Shown here: positions 23,647 to 34,349 of the stretch, one piece after another
Numbering within the stretch: the stretch's first letter is position 1
Layout: each line of letters begins with the position of its first letter
Assembly: GCA_030710605.1 (NCBI GenBank)
Contig: CP092881.1
Location: forward strand, 73,805,095 to 73,869,094
Direction: 5' to 3'
DNA: 64,000 nucleotides
From: Cordylochernes scorpioides
Lineage: Eukaryota > Arthropoda > Arachnida > Pseudoscorpiones > Chernetidae
Translations under genes and position numbers: made by a program
Notes under the pieces: generated by a model
Told to the model about the DNA's origin: nothing
Seen by the model: the letters and a program-made list of their open reading frames with translations, nothing else
Databases searched by the model: none

Positions 23647-23662
23647 CCCAGCGTCTCCGCCA
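23647..23662 (-). other. Gypsy-1 primer-binding site, copy A
   Basis: Minus strand TGGCGGAGACGCTGGG begins 5 bases inside the 5' LTR. The leading TGG pairs with a tRNA CCA end. I cannot assign the tRNA with confidence. Confidence 0.7.
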
Positions 23663-23667
23663 AAATA

Positions 23668-23903
23668 TGTCGCGGAGATAAATAAAGCAAGGGCAAGTTT
23701 GGGGATAATTAATTTATTATAAGGGGTTTTTATAGGGAGATGGATAAAGTAGAACTTACCCCAAGTTAAGGTTAATCCTAATGAGGGACCTCAGCTCCCC
23801 CCGCCGGCCAGATTCCACAGAACCCCTCACACCCGGTGTCCAGCGATGATTGACAAACGTCTCATGGGGCCTCTCGTGATTGGAGCCGCTGGGCTTCTTG
23901 ACA
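23668..23903 (-). repeat. Gypsy-1 5' LTR, copy A
   Basis: 236 bp, TG...CA bounded; the element promoter should lie in it. It is followed by target duplication ATAT (23,904-23,907). Confidence 0.9.
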
Positions 23904-23907
23904 ATAT

Positions 23908-24380
23908 TAATAGTGAAAGTAATTTACATAAGAGATTGCAATTTATATATTTAGATATCTTTAAATGAAAAGATACGAAATTTTATGTTACTATAATTAT
24001 TTATTTTTTTCACAATTCTTGCACGCATACACATTATAAACAAAGTATTTAATAATAATATACCTTCGATTCGTTTCTAATCAAAACAAAGTAATAATAT
24101 ATCACTGATATATTATCTTTAAACAAAACAGATCAGCCATCTATATTCTTTTTACTTTTTTACCTTTATGGACAAGACACCACCACCTTACTTATCGAAT
24201 AGTCGTCGTATATTCGAAAACACTTTGGGACCTGAAAATTCAAACATTTGGTCATAGTAACAACATTTAACATTAAGACTAAAAGGCGTTTCCTGATTAT
24301 GCAAATAAAAATATCTGATGTCTTGCACCAACTTTCGGAATAAATATCACCTACGTTTAAAAAAATAAATGATTGATCAA
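23908..24380. other. No recognised feature (flank, copy A)
   Basis: AT-rich sequence between Gypsy-1 and the 62-bp array, collinear with 43,147-43,618. A 99-codon frame (24,166-24,465 minus) runs into the array and looks fortuitous. Confidence 0.5.
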
Positions 24381-24890
24381 GAATGTGTATTTGGTCGTAA
24401 CATAAAGGTAACCCAAGTTCCTGGAGCGTATCCTTAGATCGCCAATGTGTATTTGGTCGTAACATAAAGGTAACCCAAGTTCCTGGAGCGTATCCTTAGA
24501 TCGCCAATGTGTATTTGGTCGTAACATAAAGGTAACCCAAGTTCCTGGAGCGTATCCTTAGATCGCCAATGTGTATTTGGTCGTAACATAAAGGTAACCC
24601 AGGTTCCTGGAGCGTATCCTTAGATCGCCAATGTGTATTTGGTCGTAACATAAAGGTAACCCAGGTTCCTGGAGCGTATCCTTAGATCGCCAATGTGTAT
24701 TTGGTCGTAACATAAAGGTAACCCAGGTTCCTGGAGCGTATCCTTAGATCGCCAATGTGTATTTGGTCGTAACATAAAGGTAACCCAGGTTCCTGGAGCG
24801 TATCCTTAGATCGCCAATGTGTATTTGGTGGTAACATAAAGGTAACCCAGGTTCCTGGAGCGTATCCTTAGATCGCCAACGTGTATTTGG
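24381..24890 (+). repeat. 62-bp minisatellite (first type), 8 units, copy A
   Basis: The unit contains GTGTATTTGGTCGTAACATA, GGTAACCCAAGTTCCTGG and GCGTATCCTTAGATCGCC. The first three units read CCCAAG and the later ones CCCAGG. Copy B has the same number and order of variants, unlike the other arrays. Confidence 0.95.
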
Positions 24891-25142
24891 CAAGTACTGG
24901 AGCAAGTTTCAAAGAGATTTCTTAGAGTCTTTCTCTATATATCATCAAAATGATCTCAGTGTAAGTAAGCTTTGAAAAGTTGGATGGAAATACGAATTAG
25001 AAAAAATATTTTCTTTAAGCATGTGGACCAACATTCTTCTAACTATAGATATCCAATTTATGAAATTGCCCGTGTTGTGTTCATATGTAAATATAGAATC
25101 CATAAGTAAAAATACACTGGTGTCCAAAATTGAGGTAACAAA

Positions 25143-25319
25143 CACAATGTTACAATATAATACACTGCGGCTTGTGATTGTAAAACAACACTTGAATTTA
25201 CACCGCATGAGTTTCTTTTCAATGAAATATTTATTTCACCTTGAAATAAATTTTGATTTTTCATTGAAAAGAAACTCATGCGGTGTAAATTCAAGTGTTG
25301 TTTTACAATCACAATGTTA
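25143..25319 (+). mobile_element. Hairpin element H2 nested in Tc1, copy A
   Basis: Direct repeats CACAATGTTA (25,143-25,152 and 25,310-25,319) flank a tail ACAATATAATACACTGCGGC and a ~60-bp-arm hairpin (GATTGTAAAACAACACTTG ... CAAGTGTTGTTTTACAATC). Copy B shows a longer, 15-bp direct repeat at the same place. Arms and tail are related to, but diverged from, the 4,493 family. Confidence 0.75.
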
Positions 25320-25649
25320 GTTTTCTTTAAAAATATTGAATTGTTTTGAACAATTTGTGGGTGGATTGAAAAAAAAACTAACAAATAAAGTTGACAAAAT
25401 AAATTTGTTTAAATATTTTAGAGTTATGCCAATATATGTTAATTAGTCCAAAGGTCAGGTAGATTTCCAGGCCTATAAATACCATCGCAAAATTGAAGAG
25501 AAGTGGACTCAGGAATTGGTTTAACCATGGAGCACCACCACTACCAGATTTAAACCAATATTTGATGACTTAATAGGGTGTGTGGTCGCCTCTAACATCT
25601 AAACAGCTGTCATAACGACATTCCATGCTGTTTATTAGGCAGGTAAAGA

Positions 25650-26591
25650 GCTCTTGAGGCAACAAATCCTACTCCTCAACCAAAGCAGTTTTCAGTTCTT
25701 GGGTGGTCCTAGGTGGGGGTGAACGAGATGCGTCTCCCCAAGACATCCCACTCATGTTCTATAGGATTGAGGTCTGGTGATCTGGCAGGCCACTCCATCT
25801 TTTGAATACCCTCACTTTCAACATATTCGTTTATCATCAGGGCTCTATGAGGATGAGCATTATCATCCATAAAGATAAACCAGGGTCCGACCCACCCCTA
25901 TAAAACCTTACATAGGGCTCCAGTATCTCGTCTCTGTACCGCTGAGAAGTCAGGGTGCCGCCATCAAACACATGTAGTGGCGTGCGTGCGTCCAAAATGA
26001 TACCACCCCAGACCATGACATCTTGGCCACCGTAACTGTCCCTTTCTCTGATGTTTGAGGGATGGTTTCGAGTCCCGGTTTCTCTCCAGATCAGTACGTC
26101 TAGATTCCGTGTTAAGGCTAAACCTTGACTCATCACTAAAACAGGAGCCCACTGATTTTGGGTCCCAGAACGATGTTGTCTGCATCAATTTAGACGAGCC
26201 CTTTTTTGGATGGCAGTGAGAGGAATACAAACTTTCGGCCACCCCTTGCATACAACTCTCCCTCGTTGAGTCTTCTGTAAACTGTTTGCTATGATACCAT
26301 GGTTCCTGTGGCCGAAGAGAGCTCAATTGTTAGCTGTCTGGCTGTCATGGTTTTGTTACGTTTGGCCGTTAACTTCAGATAACGTTCTTCTGATGAAGTT
26401 GTGATTCTCGGGCGACCTTGTCCTTCTCTTCTGGAGATGTCTTCTGTTTCTTGAAATTGTTTCCATAGATTCGAAACCCCTTTTCTTGACGTTTCGACCC
26501 ATCTTGCAACTTCTGCTTGAAACCGGCCAGCCTCTATTCTACCAATGGCCCTCCACCTCAATGAGTCTTTTAAACATCTATGACATTCCAT
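25650..26591 (-). pseudogene. Tc1 transposase remnant, copy A
   Basis: The N-terminal helix-turn-helix region is readable at 26,591-26,289 (AIGRIEAGRFQAEVARW, NLWKQFQETEDISRR, then GQGRPRITTSSEERYLKL). The catalytic domain is spread over two other frames (25,964-26,326 and 25,837-26,136), with the first catalytic Asp in FSDESRFSLN and then GGQDVMVWGGI. The second-Asp region is out of frame because copy A has one C fewer in the GACCCACCCC run than copy B. At least two frameshifts make it non-functional. The family is DD34E Tc1-like. Confidence 0.85.
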
Positions 26592-26826
26592 CGATAGATA
26601 AAACGGAAGAAATGTTGTCTAAATGAAATTGTAAAGCTTGATACAAAAGGTACGCAAGCGAACGCTTTAGAGAATGACCCAATTTGCATATTACAATTAT
26701 TATATTGACTAGCTAAACCTTGTGGTGTAATTTGCATATCATATAATGCTTTTTATAATTTTTCGTTATTATTATTTTTTTATCAAAGATTTAGTGTTTT
26801 TTACCTTAATTTTGGACACTAGTGTA

Positions 26827-27035
26827 TATATGCACTTTGCTCGTAACCAGAAGGCTCTGCAGCGATAAGAAATATATGTAAATAATAGAAATATGTGAAA
26901 GTTATATATAGGTATTTATGTAAATTACGGCAGAGTTGATCCGCTGGTGTGTCCTCCACAGCAGGGCCTGGCGCCGTCTGCATCGATCTGGTACAAGTGG
27001 CGGCCCACACACTGCTTATGTAACTGCCACCGAGG
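26827..27035. other. Flank of the 34-bp array, copy A
   Basis: Single-copy-like in each block: AT-rich, then GC-richer (CAGCAGGGCCTGGCGCCGTC). No domain recognised. It leads directly into the array with GAGGTCTGGCTACCATG. Confidence 0.4.
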
Positions 27036-30000
27036 TCTGGCTACCATGTTCAACATGCCATGGTGGCTACCATCTTCCAATGTTCAACATGCCATAGTGG
27101 CTACCATCTTCCAATGTTCAACATGCCATGTTGGCTACCATCTTCCAATGTCCAACATGCCATAGTGGCTACCATCTTCCAATGTCCAACATGCCATAGT
27201 GGCTACCATCTTCCAATGTCCAACATGCCATAGTGGCTACCATCTTCCAATGTTCAACATGCCATGTTGGCTACCATCTTCCAATGTTCAACATGCCATG
27301 TTGGCTACCATCTTCCAATGTCCAACATTCCATGTTGGCTACCATCTTCCAATGTCCAACATTCCATGGTGGCTACCATCTTCCAATGTTCAACATGCCA
27401 TGTTGGCTACCATCTTCCAATGTTCAACATGCCATGTTGGCTACCATCTTCCAATGTTCAACATGCCATGTTGGCTACCATCTTCCAATGTTCAACATGC
27501 CATGTTGGCTACCATCTTCCAATGTTCAACATGCCATGTTGGCTACCATCTTCCAATGTTCAACATGCCATGTTGGCTACCATCTTCCAATGTTCAACAT
27601 GCCATGGTGGCTACCATCTTCCAATGTCCAACGTGCCATGTTGGCTACCATCTTCCAATGTCCAACATGCCATGTTGGCTACCATCTTCCAATGTTCAAC
27701 ATGCCATGTTGGCTACCATCTTCCAATGTTCAACATGCCATGTTGGCTATCATCTTCCAATGTCCAACATTCCATGGTGGCTACCATCTTCCAATGTTCA
27801 ACATGCCATGTTGGCTATCATCTTCCAATGTCTAACGTGCCATGGTGGCTATCATCTTCCAATGTTCAACATGCCATGTTGGCTATCATCTTCCAATGTC
27901 CAACATTCCATGGTGGCTACCATCTTCCAATGTTCAACATGCCATGTTGGCTACCATCTTCCAATGTCTAACGTGCCATGGTGGCTATCATCTTCCAATG
28001 TTCAACATGCCATGTTGGCTATCATCTTCCAATGTCCAACGTGCCATGGTGGCTACCATCTTCCAATGTCCAACGTGCCATGGTGGCTATCATCTTCCAA
28101 TGTCCAACGTGCCATGGTGGCTATCATCTTCCAATGTCCAACGTGCCATGGTGGCTACCATCTTCCAATGTCCAACGTGCCATGGTGGCTACCATCTTCC
28201 AATGTCCAACATGCCATGGTGGCTACCATCTTCCAATGTTCAACATGCCATGTTGGCTACCATCTTCCAATGTTCAACATGCCATGGTGGCTACCATCTT
28301 CCAATGTTCAACATGCCATGTTGGCTACCATCTTCCAATGTCCAACGTGCCATGGTGGCTACCATCTTCCAATGTCCAACGTGCCATGGTGGCTATCATC
28401 TTCCAATGTCCAACGTGCCATGGTGGCTATCATCTTCCAATGTCCAACATACCATGGTGGCTACCATCTTCCAATGTTCAACATGCCATGTTGGCTACCA
28501 TCTTCCAATGTCCAACATGCCATGGTGGCTACCATCTTCCAATGTTCAACATGCCATGTTGGCTACCATCTTCCAATGTTCAACATGCCATGGTGGCTAC
28601 CATCTTCCAATGTCCAACATGCCATGGTGGCTACCATCTTCCAATGTTCAACATGCCATGTTGGCTACCATCTTCCAATGTCCAACATGCCATGGTGGCT
28701 ACCATCTTCCAATGTTCAACATGCCATGTTGGCTACCATCTTCCAATGTTCAACATGCCATGTTGGCTACCATCTTCCAATGTTCAACATGCCATGGTGG
28801 CTACCATCTTCCAATGTTCAACATGCCATGTTGGCTACCATCTTCCAATGTCCAACGTGCCATGTTGGCTACCATCTTCCAATGTTCAACATGCCATGGT
28901 GGCTACCATCTTCCAATGTTCAACATGCCATGGTGGCTACCATCTTCCAATGTTCAACATGCCATGTTGGCTACCATCTTCCAATGTTCAACATGCCATG
29001 TTGGCTACCATCTTCCAATGTCCAACATGCCATGGTGGCTACCATCTTCCAATGTTCAACATGCCATGGTGGCTATCATCTTCCAATGTCCAACATGCCA
29101 TGGTGGCTACCATCTTCCAATGTCCAACATGCCATGGTGGCTACCATCTTCCAATGTCCAACATGCCATGGTGGCTACCATCTTCCAATGTTCAACATGC
29201 CATGTTGGCTACCATCTTCCAATGTTCAACATGCCATGTTGGCTACCATACCATCTTCCAATGTTCAACATGCCATGTTGGCTACCATCTTCCAATGTTC
29301 AACATGCCATGTTGGCTATCATCTTCCAATGTTCAACATGCCATGGTGGCTACCATCTTCCAATGTCCAACATGCCATGGTGGCTACCATCTTCCAATGT
29401 TCAACATGCCATGGTGGCTACCATCTTCCAATGTTCAACATGCCATGGTGGCTACCATCTTCCAATGTTCAACATGCCATGGTGGCTACCATCTTCCAAT
29501 GTTCAACATGCCATGTTGGCTACCATACCATCTTCCAATGTTCAACATGCCATGTTGGCTACCATCTTCCAATGTTCAACATGCCATGTTGGCTATCATC
29601 TTCCAATGTTCAACATGCCATGGTGGCTATCATCTTCCAATGTTCAACATGCCATGGTGGCTACCATCTTCCAATGTTCAACATGCCATGGTGGCTACCA
29701 TCTTCCAATGTTCAACATGCCATGGTGGCTACCATCTTCCAATGTTCAACATGCCATGGTGGCTACCATCTTCCAATGTCCAACGTGCCATGTTGGCTAT
29801 CATCTTCCAATGTCCAACATACCATGGTGGCTACCATCTTCCAATGTTCAACATGCCATGGTGGCTACCATCTTCCAATGTTCAACATGCCATGTTGGCT
29901 ACCATCTTCCAATGTCCAACGTGCCATGGTGGCTATCATCTTCCAATGTTCAACATGCCATGGTGGCTATCATCTTCCAATGTCCAACGTGCCATGGTGG

Positions 30001-30762
30001 CTATCATCTTCCAATGTTCAACATGCCATGGTGGCTATCATCTTCCAATGTCCAACGTGCCATGGTGGCTACCATCTTCCAATGTTCAACATGCCATGGT
30101 GGCTACCATCTTCCAATGTCCAACGTGCCATGGTGGCTATCATCTTCCAATGTTCAACATGCCATGTTGGCTACCATCTTCCAATGTCCAACGTGCCATG
30201 TTGGCTACCATCTTCCAATGTTCAACATGCCATGGTGGCTACCATCTTCCAATGTCCAACGTGCCATGTTGGCTACCATCTTCCAATGTTCAACATGCCA
30301 TGGTGGCTACCATCTTCCAATGTCCAACGTGCCATGGTGGCTATCATCTTCCAATGTTCAACATGCCATGTTGGCTACCATCTTCCAATGTCCAACGTGC
30401 CATGTTGGCTACCATCTTCCAATGTTCAACATGCCATGGTGGCTACCATCTTCCAATGTCCAACGTGCCATGTTGGCTACCATCTTCCAATGTTCAACAT
30501 GCCATGGTGGCTACCATCTTCCAATGTCCAACATGCCATGGTGACTACCATCTTCCAATGTCCAACATGCCATGGTGGCTACCATCTTCCAATGTCCAAC
30601 GTGCCATGTTGGCTACCATCTTCCAATGTTCAACATGCCATGGTGGCTACATCTTCCAATGTTCAACATGCCATGTTGACTACCATACCATCTTTCAATG
30701 TTCAACATGCCATGTTGGCTACCATCTTCCAATGTTCAACATGCCATGTTGGCTACCATCAT
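27036..30762 (+). repeat. 34-bp minisatellite, long allele, about 109 units
   Basis: The unit contains GGCTACCATCTTCCAATG, TTCAACATGCCATG and TT/GG variants; period 34 bases. Recurring alternatives are GTTCAAC or GTCCAAC, ACATGCC or ACGTGCC, and GCTACC or GCTATC. Because 34 is one more than a multiple of three and the plus strand has no stop, all three plus frames stay open over most of the array (the longest is 1,204 codons, 27,199-30,813) and spell one 34-residue repeat with CSTCH or CPTCH, GYHLPM and CWLPSSNVQHAM. There is no start context, intron signal or homologous protein that I know, so I call it a repeat and not a gene. Confidence 0.95.
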
Positions 30763-31100
30763 TCTGCTTTTATATGCTACACTGAAAGGTGGAATCATAG
30801 AAATGTTATTTAAGAAAACTATGGACATAAGATTTTACAACAACAACAAAAGCTTTATTAAGACATTTTAGTCTCATACAGTTTCTCCAACAGAAAAGTA
30901 GGATGCATGCAGGAAAGAAGTAATAGTCCCTTAATGGTAATATGATATTTATATACAGTAAAATTATATAAAACAATCAGCTAATATATAGATTACTCTG
31001 GGTAAATTGGAAGGAAATAAATTTATTATAGATAAGCTTACTGGACAGTAGAATTACATTCAAATATTTGCATCGAGCAATGTTCTTCCACAAGTTTTGT
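30763..31100. repeat. Foldback/mariner-related remnant FB2, copy A
   Basis: Directly at the array edge comes ATTCTGCTTTTATATGCTAC, then TGGAATCATAGAAATG and CTATGGACATAAG, which is the inner part of the foldback arm. Its outer part, present in copy B at 47,325-47,540, is missing here, so array growth or a deletion removed it. Later GGACAGTAGAATTACATTC and CGAGCAATGTTCTTCC resume the arm after ~190 bases of unrelated sequence. Confidence 0.7.
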
Positions 31101-31318
31101 CGAACTTTTTGCGGCTTTCCGTTTTCCTTGTTGTTGATGCCGAAATCTCCAGATTTGAAGCGTTTAAACCTTTCTTGACAGGTTCTTAATAAAGGAGAAT
31201 TGTTCCCATAGGCGCTATATATAGAGCAAGTGGTGAGCTTCGGTTGCGCTTTTCTAGAAGTTGAAGTTAAGAGCAAAGCTTCCCGCAAACGAGACTTTCC
31301 AGGCACAAAAGTAGACAT
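31090..31318 (-). pseudogene. Mariner transposase N-terminal fragment, copy A
   Basis: The frame carries CSIYSAYGNNSPLLRTCQER followed by FKRFKSGDFGINNKE and GKPQKV. The order and spacing match the second helix-turn-helix of mariner transposases (usually RFKSGDF then a GRP linker motif, here degenerate). It ends where the foldback-arm sequence begins; no catalytic D,D(34)D domain is present. Confidence 0.7.
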
Positions 31319-31465
31319 CTGAAGAGCTTAAAATGAAAATGCAAATAATATTTTAAAACAAGAATTACAAATAAATGGCTATCGTTTAAGGCACTAAAAT
31401 CGATGCAGAGCAAAGCAATAGAGAAAAGTTTGTTTATTCAAATTTATAATGAATATCAATTTCAA

Positions 31466-31612
31466 ACAGGGCTCTGTCACATTTGTAAGTGCAAATTCGA
31501 ACTGCTTTTCACATGTGTAGACATGTGGTGCACTTCCAGTAAAAGCAGTCGCTAACTACCCATCATAATTATCATGGTCTGTACCACATGTACTAGGGAT
31601 AGGGATAAGCAA
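31466..31612 (+). repeat. SINE 3' fragment, copy A
   Basis: Contains CAGGGCTCTGTCACATTTG, CTTTTCACATGTGTAGACAT, TATCATGGTCTGTACCACAT and GGGATAAGC followed by As. It is the 3' part of the SINE family at 63,028-63,330 without the tRNA-like head. Confidence 0.75.
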
Positions 31613-32085
31613 AAAAATAATGAATTAAATTAAAACGCAGTCATTTTTGAGCACCAATATTTTTTAAAATAACACTTCTGTTCATTTCTTTTTTTCATTT
31701 TTCAATTAAAATAGAATCATATAAGACCATAGAAATAATTTAATAAATTTTCATATTTATCATAAACAAAAATGCAAAAGCAAAATCTGTTTAAGATTTA
31801 TTCATTATAAAATTAAGATATTTTCAAATATCTTTTTGCTGAATTTACAGGAACACATACGGCTGAAGGTAAAACTTCCGGCCTATAAATCTCGCCGTTT
31901 TATTTGTTAGAAAATTATTTTTATTTATTTATGGGGGAAGTTTGGTGGCTCAAGCTACCTTCATTTAACAAATGATGTCGATAACAAAGAAAGGCTGTAA
32001 TGGAAGGTGATTTTTCTCCCTTCCAACACGAAACCTCCAGATGCCGGGTCTAGCCGTGGCGTTCTTCTTCTTTATAAAACTTCCT
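31613..32085. other. No recognised feature (flank, copy A)
   Basis: AT-rich stretch, collinear with 48,389-48,875 in copy B. Nothing recognisable in it. Confidence 0.5.
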
Positions 32086-32185
32086 GGCGATGTTCTGTTC
32101 GCAGTAGCTGCTTGTGAAACTTCCTGGACAAATCTAGTGGTAGAGATTTTATGAGGACGGTAGCTGCTTGTGAAACTTATCGGGT
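32086..32185 (+). repeat. Second-type 62-bp repeat, short allele, about two partial units
   Basis: Two copies of GCAGTAGCTGCTTGTGAAAC-like units where copy B has about sixty. The sequence after them (GGACAAATCTAGTGGTAG) matches the right border of the copy B array, so the array ends are shared. Confidence 0.85.
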
Positions 32186-32239
32186 TGAGACAAGGAAAAG
32201 TCACTCAAGAATATATATCTCCGTTCCTCCAAGCAAAAT

Positions 32240-32339
32240 NNNNNNNNNNNNNNNNNNNNNNNNNNNNNNNNNNNNNNNNNNNNNNNNNNNNNNNNNNNNN
32301 NNNNNNNNNNNNNNNNNNNNNNNNNNNNNNNNNNNNNNN
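32240..32339. other. Assembly gap, 100 Ns
   Basis: Exactly 100 Ns, the usual placeholder for a gap of unknown size. It lies between copy A and copy B of the duplicated block. Confidence 0.99.
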
Positions 32340-32635
32340 TATCTTGTTGTTTAGTACTGCAGGATATGCTCCGGGGATGTCTCACAAGCCAGACATTTTG
32401 TGTAGTTTGGGAAGTGTTTGGTTTTGCCTTCAAAGAATATTTTCCTTGTGTGGCCTGGGAGGAAATTAATTTATGATCTAAGTTGGAATCCTCAAAACAT
32501 TTAACCATAATACTTTGTAATAATTTCTAATTTTTGTGTGAAGAATAAATGATTCATGAATTATATATCCATGAAAATTTACCTGAAATCCCTATTTCAA
32601 AAATGTATACTTTTTAATGTATTTAATATCTGATT
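32340..32635. other. Sequence between the gap and copy B
   Basis: About 295 bp with no match that I can see to the sequence left of copy A or right of copy B. It is the start of the contig that carries copy B. No gene seen. Confidence 0.5.
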
Positions 32636-32883
32636 GAAAATTTGGTTCAGAAATATTGTAACTAAAACCTAGAGGCGCTCACATGATAAATACGGTGTTC
32701 TAAATGTACAATAAAATAGAAACTTTCAAAACCATACAATTTAAATAGCACACATTATAAAAATACTAAGACCTTTAACGTCCGAGGTTGGAATATCAGA
32801 TGGAAGAATTCTCCCAGATAGAATAGATGGAACTATTGAAGAAAAAGGGGGAGGAAGAGGATTCCAGATAAGAAGATGAGATA

Positions 32884-33210
32884 AGAAGAATCAAAAGTCT
32901 AGATCCTAATTTAGAAAAGTTGGAAAAGGAAATAGAAAACAATACAGCCGATTGTTTTGAACTCATTGCAATATTTAAAAATATCGAGAAGATTAAACAG
33001 CAGTTGGAACAAGCATATGAATATTTTATGGGGATAACATATACAGACGAACTTTTATTACAAATAGAGGAAATAACCGATAAATATTATAAACTAGAAG
33101 TGAAAATTCATCGGTTAACTCAACATTTTCACAATAATGCAAATTTACCTCTAAATAACAATGCAGTTAATAAGAATTATGCTAACGTACCATTCCCCCA
33201 GATAGAATAG
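32884..33210 (+). pseudogene. Gag-like coiled-coil fragment, copy B
   Basis: Same protein fragment as 9,840-10,157 but open for 96 codons from MEKEIENN to PFPQIE, without the internal stop of copy A. It is charged and helical with a BEL/Pao Gag flavour; identity uncertain. Confidence 0.35.
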
Positions 33211-33345
33211 ATGGAACTTTTGAAGAAAGATTGGAAGGAAGCATTCCACAAAAATTCCCTAAAGAGGAGAAGATATCAGAATATTTTTAAGTAGAATAAG
33301 CTGGGAATGAGACGCTCGAATCATTCCTCGTATATCTTACAGCAA

Positions 33346-33592
33346 TTTGACCATTTATAATACAATACACTATAATATAATACAATATAATGCGGCTTAT
33401 GATTGTAGAACGACATTTGAAAATTATTCCGCATGTGTTTCTTTTGAACGAAAAATCGAAATTTATTTTAAGGAGAAATAACGAATATTATATATAGAAA
33501 TAATCGTTATATTTCTCCTTAGAATAAATTTCTATTTTTCGTTCAAAAGAAACACATGCGGAATAATTTTCAAATGTCGTTCTGCGACCATT
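33346..33592 (+). mobile_element. Hairpin element H4, copy B, complete
   Basis: The tail AATACAATATAATGCGGC precedes a hairpin whose arms run from GTAGAACGACATTTGAAAAT to ATTTTCAAATGTCGTTCTGC through AAGGAGAAATAACG. A possible 8-bp direct repeat GACCATTT lies on each side (about 33,346 and 33,585). Confidence 0.7.
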
Positions 33593-33847
33593 TTTTTCTC
33601 CAGAAGGAATACCAACAAACAGCTTGTAGCACGAAACAGAGGAGATACCTCCTCTATGAAGATCCGAGTAGATTAGATTTTATAAGTGAATGATAGATAG
33701 TCGGTATCTATTTTCAAAGAAATGATGACTTAAGTGAAAGAAACAAAGTGTCCCATCCAATGTGAGAGGAATTCAAAGAACGCTAAATGGGACTATTGGC
33801 CAAACTCTTGTATTGTATGAAGATTAATGAAATTACCATTTGGGGAG

Positions 33848-33976
33848 TTTTTTTTTTTTTGCTTTTCCCTAGTACACGTGGTACAGGCCATGATAATTAT
33901 GGTGGGTAGAAGTAGGCGACTGCTTTTACTGTAAGTGCACCACATGTCTACACATGGGAAAAGCAGTTCGACTTTT
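33848..33976 (-). repeat. SINE 3' fragment, minus orientation, copy B
   Basis: Counterpart of 10,738-10,872: T-run, CCCTAGTACACGTGGTACAG, CACCACATGTCTACACATGG. Confidence 0.75.
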
Positions 33977-34349
33977 GGAGAGTTCTTCAATCACCACACC
34001 ATTCTATTGCATTAAGATTAATAAAATTAACTTTTGGGGAAGAGTTCTTAAATGACGTGGTTTATAAACATTTATGGGCTTCAGGTAACACGATTCCTGT
34101 CAAGATTGTCAGAAATCGCTAAGCATCTTCACTGAAGGCTTCAGACACAGTGAGCTGAATTTTGATAAGCAATCAGGAAAAAAGGAGGAAGTGTTGACAG
34201 CTGCCTCATTAGAAATGACAATCGTGCGGTAAGCTGTCGATGCCTGGAGCGACGTACTCATGATTGATGGGGATTTCTGGAATGGAGGATCTCTGAACGA
34301 CGTTCAACAGATCCTTTCGGTGATCTATCAGGCAGAAATTCGATTATCT

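Larger units (their letters stand above)
18610..23903 (-). mobile_element. Gypsy-1, complete Ty3/Gypsy LTR retrotransposon, copy A
   Basis: 5.3-kb element on the minus strand: LTR, primer-binding site, gag, pol, polypurine tract, LTR. The 236-bp LTRs start TG and end CA and differ by about two bases. A 4-bp target duplication ATAT lies at 18,606-18,609 and 23,904-23,907. Domain order is protease, RT, RNase H, integrase, as in Ty3/Gypsy (Metaviridae-type) elements; there is no env-like frame. Pol is open but gag carries a one-base deletion, so this copy probably cannot make its own particles. Confidence 0.95.
25115..26824 (-). mobile_element. Tc1-type DNA transposon, copy A, inactive
   Basis: Terminal inverted repeats of about 24 bp: left CACTGGTGTCCAAAATT, right (reverse complement) CACTAGTGTCCAAAATT, each bordered by the TA expected for Tc1/mariner insertion (25,113-25,114 and 26,825-26,826). 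A broken transposase lies on the minus strand inside, and a hairpin element is nested near the left end. Total length is about 1.7 kb including that nested insert. Confidence 0.9.
9535..32239 (+). other. Copy A of a ~20-kb duplicated block
   Basis: From TTTTGGTTCAGAAATATTG to AAGCAAAAT just before the N gap, the sequence is collinear with 32,636-52,722. Offsets between the copies are constant over long stretches (19,238 or 19,239 across Gypsy-1, the 8-unit array and Tc1) and change only at minisatellites, at one ~725-bp insertion, and at small indels. The Gypsy-1 Pol proteins of the two copies differ at only about 5 of 1,147 residues. Copy A is followed at once by 100 Ns, so a true tandem duplication cannot be told apart here from two haplotypes placed in series. 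Confidence 0.9.

Noticed and set aside
27199..30813. A 1,204-codon ORF with periodic CxxCH as a multiheme cytochrome or zinc-repeat protein gene
   Set aside because: The frame comes from a 34-bp tandem repeat without stops; other frames are equally open, and there is no signal peptide, start context or exon structure.
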